From positions 27,733 through 70,370 of the forward strand of contig NZ_KE384005.1 in assembly GCF_000423305.1 (NCBI RefSeq): a stretch of 42,638 nucleotides of DNA, in the 5' to 3' direction. The notes beneath the pieces are model-generated. The model made no database searches, was not told the DNA's origin, and saw only the letters and a list, made by a program, of their open reading frames with translations. Position numbers and translations under genes: made by a program. Source of the stretch: Legionella moravica DSM 19234. GTDB lineage: Bacteria > Pseudomonadota > Gammaproteobacteria > Legionellales > Legionellaceae. Shown here one piece after another: positions 8,285 to 16,042 of this stretch. Each line of letters starts with the position of its first letter. Position 1 is the stretch's first letter.

Positions 8285-8557
8285 TTATTTTCTTAAGCGA
8301 GCTTTCTGACGTCTTTTCTCTTTAGGGTCACACTGTAATGGCCGATATAATTCGACCCGATCGCCATCTTTAAGTACCGTATCCCTGGCAATCTGCTTCG
8401 CAAATATACCCACGGGCAAATCCCTGGTTTCTGGATGAGAATCAAAGATCCCTGATGCGGTTAAAGCATCTGCTACGCAGGATCCGGGGTTTAATGCTAA
8501 ATCAAAATGCACAACAGTGCCTTCCTTGGCAATGTAAACCACCTCAACTTTTACCAT
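8285..8557 (-). CDS. rnfH: RnfH family ubiquitin-like protein (RatB)
   Basis: A 90-residue beta-grasp protein of the RnfH/UPF0125 family. Diagnostic features: a start as MVKVEVVYI, then VADALTASGI, the motif DLPVGIFAK followed by 'D-x-x-L-K-D-G-D-R-V-E-L-Y-R-P-L', and a basic tail (KEKRRQKARLRK). In E. coli the homologue is ratB, next to ratA; its biochemical role is unsettled. The start is the ATG at 8555-8557, with GAGG 7 bases upstream; it overlaps the end of ratA by 14 bases, so translation is probably coupled. An upstream in-frame start would add 11 residues without family similarity. Confidence 0.9.
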   Translation of the reverse strand: MVKVEVVYIAKEGTVVHFDLALNPGSCVADALTASGIFDSHPETRDLPVGIFAKQIARDTVLKDGDRVELYRPLQCDPKEKRRQKARLRK

Positions 8558-8978
8558 AAATAACCTCTGCCCGGTCACAAAATGCATCAACCATTTTATC
8601 GGTTACTTGATCGAACACAGGGCCAAGAAGCATGGAAAATATTTTTCCAGAAAATTCAAACTCTAGGTCAAAGGAAATTTTGCAGCCATCCTCTACCTCA
8701 TCGAAACGCCAAAAACCTTCCAAATGGCTGAAAGGACCATCAACAAGGCGAATTTCGATCATTTTGTTAACTTGCAAACGATTGCGGGTAGTAAATGATT
8801 TGCTCATTCCTGCAGCACCGATAACTAAGGTAGCCTGTACTTCATCGTCATCTCGATGATGTACGGTACTTTCTGCGCAATAAGGAAGAAATTCCGCATA
8901 ATGGTCAACATCATTAACCAAACCATACATTTGTTCACAAGTATAATTGACTATTCGTGATCTTTTTACAATTGGCAT
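8544..8978 (-). CDS. ratA: RatA/COQ10-type START-domain protein
   Basis: A 144-residue START/polyketide-cyclase-fold protein. Family features: the N-terminal strand VKRSRIVNYTCEQMYGLVNDVDHYAEFLPYC (hallmark 'V-x-D-V-x-x-Y-x-x-F-L-P-x-C'), a central VDGPFSHLEGFWRF and the C-terminal helix GPVFDQVTDKMVDAFCDRAEVIYG. E. coli RatA has been described as binding the 50S subunit and blocking 70S formation, while the eukaryotic and alphaproteobacterial relatives (Coq10) bind ubiquinone. Either role is possible here. The gene starts in the stop codon of the esterase (TAATG), with AGGAG about 8 bases upstream, and overlaps rnfH downstream, so all three are one operon. Confidence 0.92.
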   Translation of the reverse strand: MPIVKRSRIVNYTCEQMYGLVNDVDHYAEFLPYCAESTVHHRDDDEVQATLVIGAAGMSKSFTTRNRLQVNKMIEIRLVDGPFSHLEGFWRFDEVEDGCKISFDLEFEFSGKIFSMLLGPVFDQVTDKMVDAFCDRAEVIYGKS

Positions 8979-9634
8979 TACACAGCTCCTTGAATCTGCT
9001 TATTAAGCCAAAGACTCAGGTCTTTGATTTCTTCATAACAAATGGAATGTTCCATTGGGTATTGTTGAAAAGAAATATCATTATATCCTTTATTCAATAA
9101 CCAATCTCTACTTTGTTGAGTCCATAAAGGTAAAACAAGGGGATCAAATTGACCGGAGCCCATAAAAAAGGGAGTACTTTTATCCAATCGAGGGTTACTC
9201 GTTCCAGCCAGGGGCAAATAGGCAGATAATGCAATGACACCGCCTAAAGTATGTTCTGTATGAAGCGCAGTGTGCAGCGCCATTGCCCCACCTTGTGAAA
9301 ACCCGGCAAGATAGAGTTGAGAATATTGAAAACCGTCATCGCACTGAGAATTCATTACTTTTCGAATTATTTCTTCTGATTGCTCAATGCCTTGTCTGTC
9401 TTCCCTGTCCAACAATTTCATTCCAACAATGTCATACCATGCGGGCATGACCATACCACCATTCAAAGTTACAGGGCGTGAGGGGGCATCAATAAATACA
9501 TGCCTTATTGCCGCATCCTTAATCATTAACTGATCTGCCAATCCCATCATATCAGACGCATCAGCACCTAACCCATGCAGCCAGATAACACATGCCTGTG
9601 CCTTTTCCTGCGAATCGTTTATATATACGCTCAA
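8978..9634 (-). CDS. alpha/beta-hydrolase, carboxylesterase / acyl-protein thioesterase-like
   Basis: A serine hydrolase of the phospholipase/carboxylesterase family (acyl-protein thioesterase, EstB type), probably cytosolic. The oxyanion region is VIWLHGLGADASD and the nucleophile motif is AGFSQGG (Ser about residue 113). The triad is completed by Asp in SGQFDPLV (about 164) and His in YPMEHSI (about 196). I take the TTG at 9632-9634 as start: GGTGGAG stands 8 bases upstream, and the protein then begins about 16 residues before VIWLHG, as in relatives, giving 218 residues. Another TTG at 9661 would add nine residues without a ribosome site. No ATG start fits. It is the first gene of an operon with ratA (stop/start overlap TAATG) and rnfH. 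The physiological substrate is unknown. Confidence 0.87.
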   Translation of the reverse strand: MSVYINDSQEKAQACVIWLHGLGADASDMMGLADQLMIKDAAIRHVFIDAPSRPVTLNGGMVMPAWYDIVGMKLLDREDRQGIEQSEEIIRKVMNSQCDDGFQYSQLYLAGFSQGGAMALHTALHTEHTLGGVIALSAYLPLAGTSNPRLDKSTPFFMGSGQFDPLVLPLWTQQSRDWLLNKGYNDISFQQYPMEHSICYEEIKDLSLWLNKQIQGAV

Positions 9635-10129
9635 AATTGGTTCTCCACCAAAAAAACTCAAATTATCGCCAATGAAATGGAGCAGCGCAAGTTAAGTATT
9701 CTTAAACCACAGAATTAATCGAGGCTCTAACCATCGCCAATGAGTCAATGACGATACAAATAAGGATTTGAGGCACCGGATTCAAAAAAAACCAAGGTAC
9801 TTTAAAATTCAATCAATACACGAAACGCATCACTGCCCTATTTAATTTTAGAGCCAGGGTCGATAATCTCTTGCATTTTTATGTATAAAATTTTATCATA
9901 GTGTTTACCATTGAAATGGTTAGGTGTCGTTTCATTGCATAAACTGCCGCTGCATTGTTTGGGTTCATTTTAGTGAGAAACCTATAGAACCCGCGCTTAA
10001 AGAGCGGAAAGTAGGGGTAAATAGATGAGATGCCAACAGCCCCTAAATGGAACGTTCCCTAAAAGCTAAAAATACAGCATTTTTAGTATGAACACCGATG
10101 AAGTTTAACGCTTATTGAGATATGAACGA
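9635..10129. other. 495-base region without a recognised gene
   Basis: It lies between the divergent esterase operon and the nuclease-like gene, so it must hold both promoters. Visible structure is slight: an inverted pair GGCTCTAA (9723-9730) and TTAGAGCC (9848-9855); a 7-bp stem with one mismatch at 9991-10007; and an AT-rich hairpin CTAAAAAT/ATTTTTAG at 10066-10086. An 11-base direct repeat ATCGCCAATGA occurs near 9665 and 9733. No open frame with a ribosome site stands out. A small RNA is possible but not shown. Confidence 0.3.
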
Positions 10130-11548
10130 ATGATAAAGCAACTGATTAAAGAACTGGCCAGCAGACCTTCTACCAGTTCACTGAGCAACGATGATTGGTT
10201 CTTGTACAGTAAACAATATCATGAATTAGAAGATTCATTACGTTCCTCATTTATCCATGTTCTTGCAAACCACAGCGGTGTCTCATCCTCACAGATATTA
10301 ATCGCGTTAACTAGCCTGAATCAAGAAGACACTGATTTGGTAAACCAAAGAGACATGTTATCAGAGCTTCAAGCTGCCCAGGAAACTGCTTCTGAAAAAA
10401 TCATCCAGATGCAAGATAGAAATTGTTTTAAAAATATCGATATAGAATCCTTAGCTATTTCTCGTGCAGAATGGCTAACCATTATCAAGAAATATGAGCA
10501 ACAGAACAGGCACAATGTGACACCTACGTTCTTTTTTAGCACTCTAAGCTCCATCAGAAAAATACCCTATGACGACCTGACACACTCTTTAAGCAAATCG
10601 CAACCCTCCAGAATGGCAAAGCGAAGCATTTTCAGAGAAGATGCACCGCCAGTCAAAAGGACATTTCAGTCGTTTCGCAAAGATGATGGCTTTAATCCAC
10701 TCATTCTCGAAGAGACAGATGAAAATCGTTATCTTCAACCTCAAATTGAAGCTACTGGTGCACGATATGGCAAGATGTTTCCGGCCACCCCCGATAAACG
10801 CTATCCGGCAGTGGTAAAAACTCCCGGAGGAAATAAAGCACGACCACTTTGCAGAATAGATGGTCAAACTTTATTTAAACACTTAACGCCTGTAAGCCAA
10901 GCCCCCAAAAAAGGCCGGCTTAGCTTGCTTGATATATCACGGGAAGAGTTATTGGCCGCTATACCAAAGTTAAATTTAGAACAGGCTCAGGAAATACGAT
11001 TTGTAGCCACATTAGAAGGAATACAGGAGCGTTCCGGCTTATCAAGACGACACAGTCAATTTTCGATTACCAAGGCAAAAGCCAGCGATGTATTTCGGGC
11101 TCATGGTATAGAAATTAAACCCGCTGAAGGACGATCATTTCATTGGTCGCATCTAATAGCCCATTTTTTAGCAGACACCCAGGAATTAGCCACAGATACT
11201 CCCGAAAAGGAAATCATTAATCTGGTCCCCACTACAGATGCAGCAAATTATAATACCCTCGAAGCTGTTGAACTGTATATCAGAAAGAAACTGATTGACG
11301 AAGACACCGATAATATCCTTATTAAAGTAACCCCGGAATACACTGGTCAATCCCATATCCCCAATATGCTTACGTACACGTTGTCCTGGGTCGAATGCCA
11401 TGATAAACAACACGAACAAATTTTCTATATAAATCCTCAGTCGTATCAACGCATTACCAAAAGCATGCACGACTCAATTGATGTACTAAGAGAAAATAGC
11501 CATACCGTTCAGGATGATTGGCCCCCATCAAGTGGCTTTAAATTTTAA
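10130..11548 (+). CDS. large orphan protein with C-terminal DNA/RNA non-specific endonuclease-like domain
   Basis: A 472-residue protein without signal peptide or membrane segment. The first ~200 residues are helical and polar; residues about 170-290 hold basic, Pro-rich stretches. The C-terminal ~140 residues resemble the EndA/NUC-like family: SFHWSHLIAH in the place of the usual 'D-R-G-H-L-I', then NLVPTTDAANYNTLEAVELY (usual 'N-L-V-x-x-x-x-x-x-N-x-x-x-x-x-x-E') and ILIKVTPEYTG. The likely catalytic His (about 341) and metal-site Asn (about 364) are kept, while D, R and G of DRGH are changed to H, W and S. Activity is therefore uncertain. I chose the ATG at 10130; a TTG five codons upstream is possible, and neither has a strong ribosome site. 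In Legionella such lone, soluble, modular proteins are often Dot/Icm substrates, but no secretion signal can be proved here. Confidence 0.65.
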   Translation: MIKQLIKELASRPSTSSLSNDDWFLYSKQYHELEDSLRSSFIHVLANHSGVSSSQILIALTSLNQEDTDLVNQRDMLSELQAAQETASEKIIQMQDRNCFKNIDIESLAISRAEWLTIIKKYEQQNRHNVTPTFFFSTLSSIRKIPYDDLTHSLSKSQPSRMAKRSIFREDAPPVKRTFQSFRKDDGFNPLILEETDENRYLQPQIEATGARYGKMFPATPDKRYPAVVKTPGGNKARPLCRIDGQTLFKHLTPVSQAPKKGRLSLLDISREELLAAIPKLNLEQAQEIRFVATLEGIQERSGLSRRHSQFSITKAKASDVFRAHGIEIKPAEGRSFHWSHLIAHFLADTQELATDTPEKEIINLVPTTDAANYNTLEAVELYIRKKLIDEDTDNILIKVTPEYTGQSHIPNMLTYTLSWVECHDKQHEQIFYINPQSYQRITKSMHDSIDVLRENSHTVQDDWPPSSGFKF

Positions 11549-11618
11549 TTGAACAAGGGAAAGTCTTTGTAATCAAAAATGATTCAGGCGTTCATTTCTC
11601 TTTTATCAATAAATTTCA

Positions 11619-11624
11619 TATAAT
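11619..11624 (+). promoter_or_regulatory. putative -10 box upstream of lptM-dapF
   Basis: A perfect TATAAT hexamer lies 25 bases before the lptM ATG in an AT-rich stretch. The sequence 17 bases upstream (TTCTCT) is a poor -35 match. Inferred by eye. Confidence 0.35.
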
Positions 11625-11648
11625 AAAATTTTAGTATTGGCCTCGATC

Positions 11649-11777
11649 ATGACCCGTTACTTTGCATTTTTAATTTGTGCTACAGCATTATTGATATCCG
11701 CTTGTGGACAAAAAGGCCCTTTATATCTACCCACTCCTGAAAAAAACGCTCCGTCTGAATCACCCCAAAGAGATTGA
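11649..11777 (+). CDS. lptM: LptM (YifL-like) lipoprotein
   Basis: A 42-residue lipoprotein: a short signal sequence ends in the lipobox LISAC, followed by the family hallmark GQKGPLYLP and a polar tail ending SPQRD. E. coli LptM (formerly YifL) binds the LptDE translocon and promotes correct disulfide formation in LptD, helping LPS export to the outer membrane. Placement just upstream of dapF (2-base gap) is the conserved gammaproteobacterial arrangement. The gene is short and easily missed in automated calls. No strong ribosome site is visible before the ATG. Confidence 0.88.
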   Translation: MTRYFAFLICATALLISACGQKGPLYLPTPEKNAPSESPQRD

Positions 11778-11779
11778 TT

Positions 11780-12610
11780 ATGAATATTCGATTTACAAAA
11801 ATGCATGGATTAGGTAATGACTTTATGGTGATTGACGGCGTCAATCAAAAAATTAATTTACCCCCTAAGCAAATCGCATTATTAGCTCATCGGAATACAG
11901 GGATAGGCTTTGATCAGTGTCTGCTTATTGAACCAGCAAAAAAGGAAGAAGTGGATTTTAGCTATCGCATTTTTAATGCCAATGGGCAAGAAGTTGGGCA
12001 ATGTGGAAATGGGGCACGATGCCTTGCCCTTTTTGCCAAATATTATGGATTAACTTCAAAGAATAAATTAACCGTCGCGACTCAATCCACGACCATGGAA
12101 TTAATCATTAATGACGATAACAGCGTAAGCGTCGATATGGGCAAGCCCAAACTGGCACCCCAGGATATTCCATTCATAGCAGAACACCAATTAGCGGAAT
12201 ATTCACTGGATTTGGATCAGCATACACGGGTTACGCTTCATGCTATTAATGTTGGAAATCCTCATGCGGTGCTTTTGGTACAGGATACAGAATCAGCCCC
12301 AGTGACCGAACTGGGAAGACAAATCACGACTCACCCCCGATTCCCGGAACAAACCAATACTGGCTTCATGCAAATTATAAACAAAGATCATATTAAGCTC
12401 AGGGTTTTTGAACGAGGTTGTGGAGAAACAAAAGCCTGCGGTAGCGGTGCTGTAGCAGCAGCTGCAATTGGGCGTTTATTTTATAATCTATCAGAACACA
12501 TCACCGTATCGCTTCCCGGGGGAGATCTAATCATTGAATGGCCTCATTTTAATGATCACCTTACCCTCACAGGTCCTGCCACTTTTGTTTATGAAGGCAC
12601 GCTGTTTTAG
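11780..12610 (+). CDS. dapF: diaminopimelate epimerase
   Basis: A 276-residue cytoplasmic epimerase that converts LL- to meso-diaminopimelate, the last step before lysine and peptidoglycan branch. It is a cofactor-free racemase using two cysteines: the first in NGQEVGQCGNGARC, the second in RGCGETKACGSGA. The N-terminal FTKMHGLGNDFMVID is diagnostic, as is VGNPHAVL. Length is standard. The ATG at 11780 follows the lptM stop by 2 bases, so the pair is one transcript; a TTG two codons earlier overlaps lptM and is less likely. The 197 bases downstream hold no recognised gene. Confidence 0.97.
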   Translation: MNIRFTKMHGLGNDFMVIDGVNQKINLPPKQIALLAHRNTGIGFDQCLLIEPAKKEEVDFSYRIFNANGQEVGQCGNGARCLALFAKYYGLTSKNKLTVATQSTTMELIINDDNSVSVDMGKPKLAPQDIPFIAEHQLAEYSLDLDQHTRVTLHAINVGNPHAVLLVQDTESAPVTELGRQITTHPRFPEQTNTGFMQIINKDHIKLRVFERGCGETKACGSGAVAAAAIGRLFYNLSEHITVSLPGGDLIIEWPHFNDHLTLTGPATFVYEGTLF

Positions 12611-12807
12611 TGACCATAGTCACAAAAATACAACAACTATTGAATTTTTCTTCCAAACAGTTATGCTGGGCAAAACCAGCATTATTACATCAGTAAGCCT
12701 AAAGCTGGAAAATCCACAGAATTAAAAACCAATATAGAGTTCACGGTTTATTCTCAAGCAAATGATTAAATCAAATATCAGTGAATTTATGGTCAAGGAG
12801 GATTAAC

Positions 12808-15123
12808 ATGCATAACAATGCCGCCATGAAATTCAGTTTATTGAAAGAATCGATCAATACACCTCAATACCAAAAATCAATCACTAAAACTTTAGACGCT
12901 CAAAACGAATTTATCAGCACACTCCAGACAAACCAGTATACGCATTATGAAATCCTTGAATTAATTCATATGACTCAGGATAAATTGGTTCGAAGCCTGT
13001 TAATTACCCATTTATTAAGTATGGAAGAATACTTAAAAAGTCTTATGGGCAATTCCATATTGAACAGATTAGGCTCACATGAATCCCATATCCCGTCACG
13101 ACTCAATCCACTGATCTACCAGATGGACATCACGCATTTAACGCTTGAGCAAATCAAACGGCTCCAACCAGAAGCAGCAATCAGTATTCTCTGCTCAATA
13201 CCTCACTTCCATTTATTAAATAAAGATCAAATTAATGAGCTTATAGGGCAATACCCCGATCCGACAGTAATCCAGTATTGGATCAATCACTATGCCTTGA
13301 TGCCCAATGCATACTATACCTTGGCTCATCTAAGCAAACTGGTTGATACACACGTACTAAACGAAGTACACAAATTGAGCCAGGATAAAAAGACGGCAAT
13401 CATCAACTCCATTTTAGAGCATCTGGATTTATACAATCCTTTGTTTAAACTGTTACATGAAGATGAATTAGAACACCAGCTTAAAACAGTAATTAATCAT
13501 TATCTCAATGGCAATCATCATCAGAATTATGTCATTTATATCAAACTGTTAACAAGAAAATTATTTTTAGAGCAGACATTGCTCTCTTTGGATACCATTC
13601 AACTATTAATTTCCTTAAACGACAACAAAGAATTCAGCGAAATAACAAACAAAACCAGTTACCTCATCAATTATTATCTAAGGTTCAAGGCTCAATCAGG
13701 TGATACCCAACTCTTTTATAATGAAGGCAAATTAAATATTCATGTAATGACCCAGCTTGTTCAATTAAGACCTTCATTACCTCCAAAAGAGGAAGAAACA
13801 AGACGCTTGCTCAAATGGATTCAACCCACCGATCAACAGCAACCTCAATCCATCGTTGAACAAAATCCCATTCCAGAAAACTCGCTCATTCCTTTGTTAG
13901 CACAAAAAGAAAAGTCAGTAAGAGCATTCGATTATTTTTTATTACATTTCAAAGGAAATACAAGAAATCTTTCTAAAACCATAAAGAACTATCTAGAGTA
14001 TCATGTACAAGAGGGTTGTTCCGAATCTCGTCGCAAAACGATATATCATACCGCAATATTAATGAATCGCCCTGAAGTTAAAAATTCCGTACGAGAGGCA
14101 ATATATACCTCTCTCCTGCACTACCCGGAATTATATGATGAGAGTATCAGTTGCTGGCTGCTTCGCTATGATGCCAAAAGAACGCTGCAGCATTTTGGTC
14201 TAAAGGGAGGAGCTCCCAATTACATTCTGATAATGGAATTGTGCACGGATGCCCTCAAAAAGCTCGATCCCACTAAAGACAAGCATATTATTCAAATAGC
14301 AAATCAAGCTTATGCCGAAGCAAAGCAAGAATTGTCGTTTAGTGAAGAAAAGGGTTTTTTTACTTGGTTAATTCAACGTATTAAACGTTGCTGGATCAAC
14401 GGTTGGACAGGATTCTTTTCCCCCAATTTGCCTGTATACGTTGCGCCCTCATATACGAAACCCATTGTTACAGATAGAGACCGGTCAGTTTTAGAAGCTG
14501 AAAGCAAACCCTCTATAAAAGACTCCGAACAGAAGCTTGCCAGAATTTTAAAAAACATAGAGAAACAATGCACAATTCAAAATATTGATGAATTAATTGA
14601 TATTATGACTACAAACTTGTTCAAGTCAAATGCTCAAGAGGAGCTGAACTTAAGAGCCCGAATCAATCTGTTGTTTCATGAACTTATACTAGACAGTAAA
14701 CAAAATAAAGGAATTAACTCCTGGTTAGCCAAAAATCATCCCCTATTAAATGCAAATCGCTTTCGTCTTTTAGAGCTTATATTCACCCATGGTTCTCAAG
14801 AGGATTTGGAATTGTTTATAAACCAAGTGAATGACGATTCAACCTATTTACCACCGGCTCGTGATACAACACAGATACAATCAATAGTTAGTGAATTCAA
14901 GGTCGTGTTACCCGAGCTGAATGATGAAATCGAATTACCTCCCCAAAAAGGCGCTGTTGCAGCATCAGAACTATTAAGCATGGACACAATGTCCAATCTA
15001 TTTAACAATGCCTGGAGTTGGACAAAAGGAAATGTTGGTGTTTTTTTTGCCAACAATTCTTCTCTGCCTCCTCCAGCAGAGACCCCACCTCAGACACCAT
15101 TAAACCCGAATCCACTTCATTAG
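12808..15123 (+). CDS. 771-residue orphan helical protein, possible Dot/Icm effector
   Basis: I do not recognise this protein. It is soluble-looking and rich in Leu, Asn, Gln, Glu and His. Residues 1-500 form a run of amphipathic helices with regular Leu spacing, suggestive of a helical-repeat solenoid. Residues about 520-550 are Trp/Phe-rich (FFTWLIQRIKRCW, then GWTGFFSPN), which may be a membrane-touching or hydrophobic patch. The last ~35 residues are Pro/Thr/Asn-rich. There is no signal peptide. The start is the ATG at 12808, preceded by a near-perfect AAGGAGG 6 bases upstream. It is flanked by dapF and a PilZ gene but is spaced from both (197 and 282 bases), so it is probably a single-gene unit. 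Size, solubility and lack of known domains fit a Legionella effector; that is inference only. Confidence 0.6.
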   Translation: MHNNAAMKFSLLKESINTPQYQKSITKTLDAQNEFISTLQTNQYTHYEILELIHMTQDKLVRSLLITHLLSMEEYLKSLMGNSILNRLGSHESHIPSRLNPLIYQMDITHLTLEQIKRLQPEAAISILCSIPHFHLLNKDQINELIGQYPDPTVIQYWINHYALMPNAYYTLAHLSKLVDTHVLNEVHKLSQDKKTAIINSILEHLDLYNPLFKLLHEDELEHQLKTVINHYLNGNHHQNYVIYIKLLTRKLFLEQTLLSLDTIQLLISLNDNKEFSEITNKTSYLINYYLRFKAQSGDTQLFYNEGKLNIHVMTQLVQLRPSLPPKEEETRRLLKWIQPTDQQQPQSIVEQNPIPENSLIPLLAQKEKSVRAFDYFLLHFKGNTRNLSKTIKNYLEYHVQEGCSESRRKTIYHTAILMNRPEVKNSVREAIYTSLLHYPELYDESISCWLLRYDAKRTLQHFGLKGGAPNYILIMELCTDALKKLDPTKDKHIIQIANQAYAEAKQELSFSEEKGFFTWLIQRIKRCWINGWTGFFSPNLPVYVAPSYTKPIVTDRDRSVLEAESKPSIKDSEQKLARILKNIEKQCTIQNIDELIDIMTTNLFKSNAQEELNLRARINLLFHELILDSKQNKGINSWLAKNHPLLNANRFRLLELIFTHGSQEDLELFINQVNDDSTYLPPARDTTQIQSIVSEFKVVLPELNDEIELPPQKGAVAASELLSMDTMSNLFNNAWSWTKGNVGVFFANNSSLPPPAETPPQTPLNPNPLH

Positions 15124-15126
15124 CAC

Positions 15127-15154
15127 TTTGCCCCGCAATTCTATGCCGGGCAAA
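15127..15154 (+). terminator. putative terminator after the 771-residue orphan gene
   Basis: TTTGCCC at 15127-15133 pairs with GGGCAAA at 15148-15154, followed by TCTTTA. It lies 4 bases after the stop codon. The stem is short and the U-run imperfect. The rest of the gap to 15405 is AT-rich and holds no gene I can see. Confidence 0.45.
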
Positions 15155-15405
15155 TCTTTAGCGTGTATGAATGAATGGTAAGATTACAATGATTTACTCA
15201 TCGAATGAAACAGCGCACTAATTAAAGATGGGGTGTAATGATGATAATAAAAATGCCGAAATTTTAAAGCTGAGTATGATCGGTTGAATCAAATGATTTA
15301 AGGATATTAATAATATGATTAGTTTAATCGTAATACTGTCATGCAACTTGACGATAGCCTCTTGATAAACCTACAATAAAAATAAGACTCTGATTTGGCA
15401 AAAAT

Positions 15406-15717
15406 ATGGATGAAAGAAGGTCATTTTTCAGATTAAAAAATAACGGAGAAATTCTGGCTAAAATTTCAAGCCAGTATTTTGAAATTATTGATATATCAGC
15501 AACAGGAGCGCGCATAACGAATAATTCACAGCTTGCTGACGAGGGTACCATTGAAATCTCAATCAATCGATTTTCTATAGAGATGCACTATAAAATATTA
15601 AGGTTCGAAAATAATTCCACCATCATCATATTTACTAATGATGCTGAAATTGATCGCATTTTTGTTGCCCTGAAACAATTAAGGGACGAACGAAGAGTTC
15701 ACAAACCCCAAATCTAA
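15406..15717 (+). CDS. single-domain PilZ protein (c-di-GMP receptor candidate)
   Basis: A 103-residue cytoplasmic protein made of little more than a PilZ domain. The N-terminal MDERRSFFRL supplies the RxxxR motif, and FEIIDISATGARI supplies the D/NxSxxG motif; together these bind cyclic di-GMP in family members. The remainder forms the expected beta-barrel strands and a C-terminal helix (IDRIFVALKQLRDERR). No effector domain is fused, so it would act by binding a partner. Legionella encodes several such small PilZ proteins; which one this is cannot be told. No strong ribosome site precedes the ATG. Three tandem repeats follow within 10 bases of its stop. Confidence 0.85.
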   Translation: MDERRSFFRLKNNGEILAKISSQYFEIIDISATGARITNNSQLADEGTIEISINRFSIEMHYKILRFENNSTIIIFTNDAEIDRIFVALKQLRDERRVHKPQI

Positions 15718-15725
15718 CCAGCGTA

Positions 15726-16022
15726 AACGGTCGTATTTGAGTGCAGGTTGAACGAAACGGGGACTTAAAAAAAGCGCAGTGAGGTACATAAGCATTTTTT
15801 TATTTTCCTACTCCACCTTGAACGGTCGTATTTGAGTGCAGGTTGGACGAAACGGGGACTTAAAAAAAGCGCAGTGTACATCAGGTACATGAGCATTTTT
15901 ATATTTTCCTACTCCACCTTGAACGGTCGTATTTGAGTGCAGGTTGGACGAAACGGGGACTTAAAAAAAGCGCAGTGTACATCAGGTACATGAGCATTTT
16001 TATAAGTCCCCACTCCATTCAA
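15726..16022. repeat. three tandem ~100-bp repeats with internal palindromes
   Basis: Units start at 15726, 15821 and 15922, with lengths 95, 101 and about 101. Each opens with AACGGTCGTATTTGAGTGCA and contains GAAACGGGGACTT, GCGCAGTG and GTACAT. Unit 1 lacks 6 bases of the TGTACATCAGGTACA palindrome. The end of unit 3 differs and reads ATAAGTCCCC, making a long inverted repeat with GGGGACTTA earlier in the same unit. The block fills the gap between the convergent PilZ and acyltransferase genes almost completely. No open frame spans it. It looks like a dispersed Legionella intergenic repeat that has become tandem. Confidence 0.9.
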
Positions 16023-16042
16023 GATGCGCCAAAGACGCCCGT

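Noticed and set aside
12534..12725. 63-codon open frame overlapping the end of dapF
   Set aside because: Shifted-frame shadow of dapF running into the gap; no ribosome site, no similarity.
12600..12807. Terminator or small gene after dapF
   Set aside because: Only a 4-5-bp stem (TGAC/GTCA) is seen close to the stop, too weak to call.
15726..16022. CRISPR array
   Set aside because: Units are ~100 bases and repeat along their whole length, without short repeats separated by unique spacers, and no cas gene is present.
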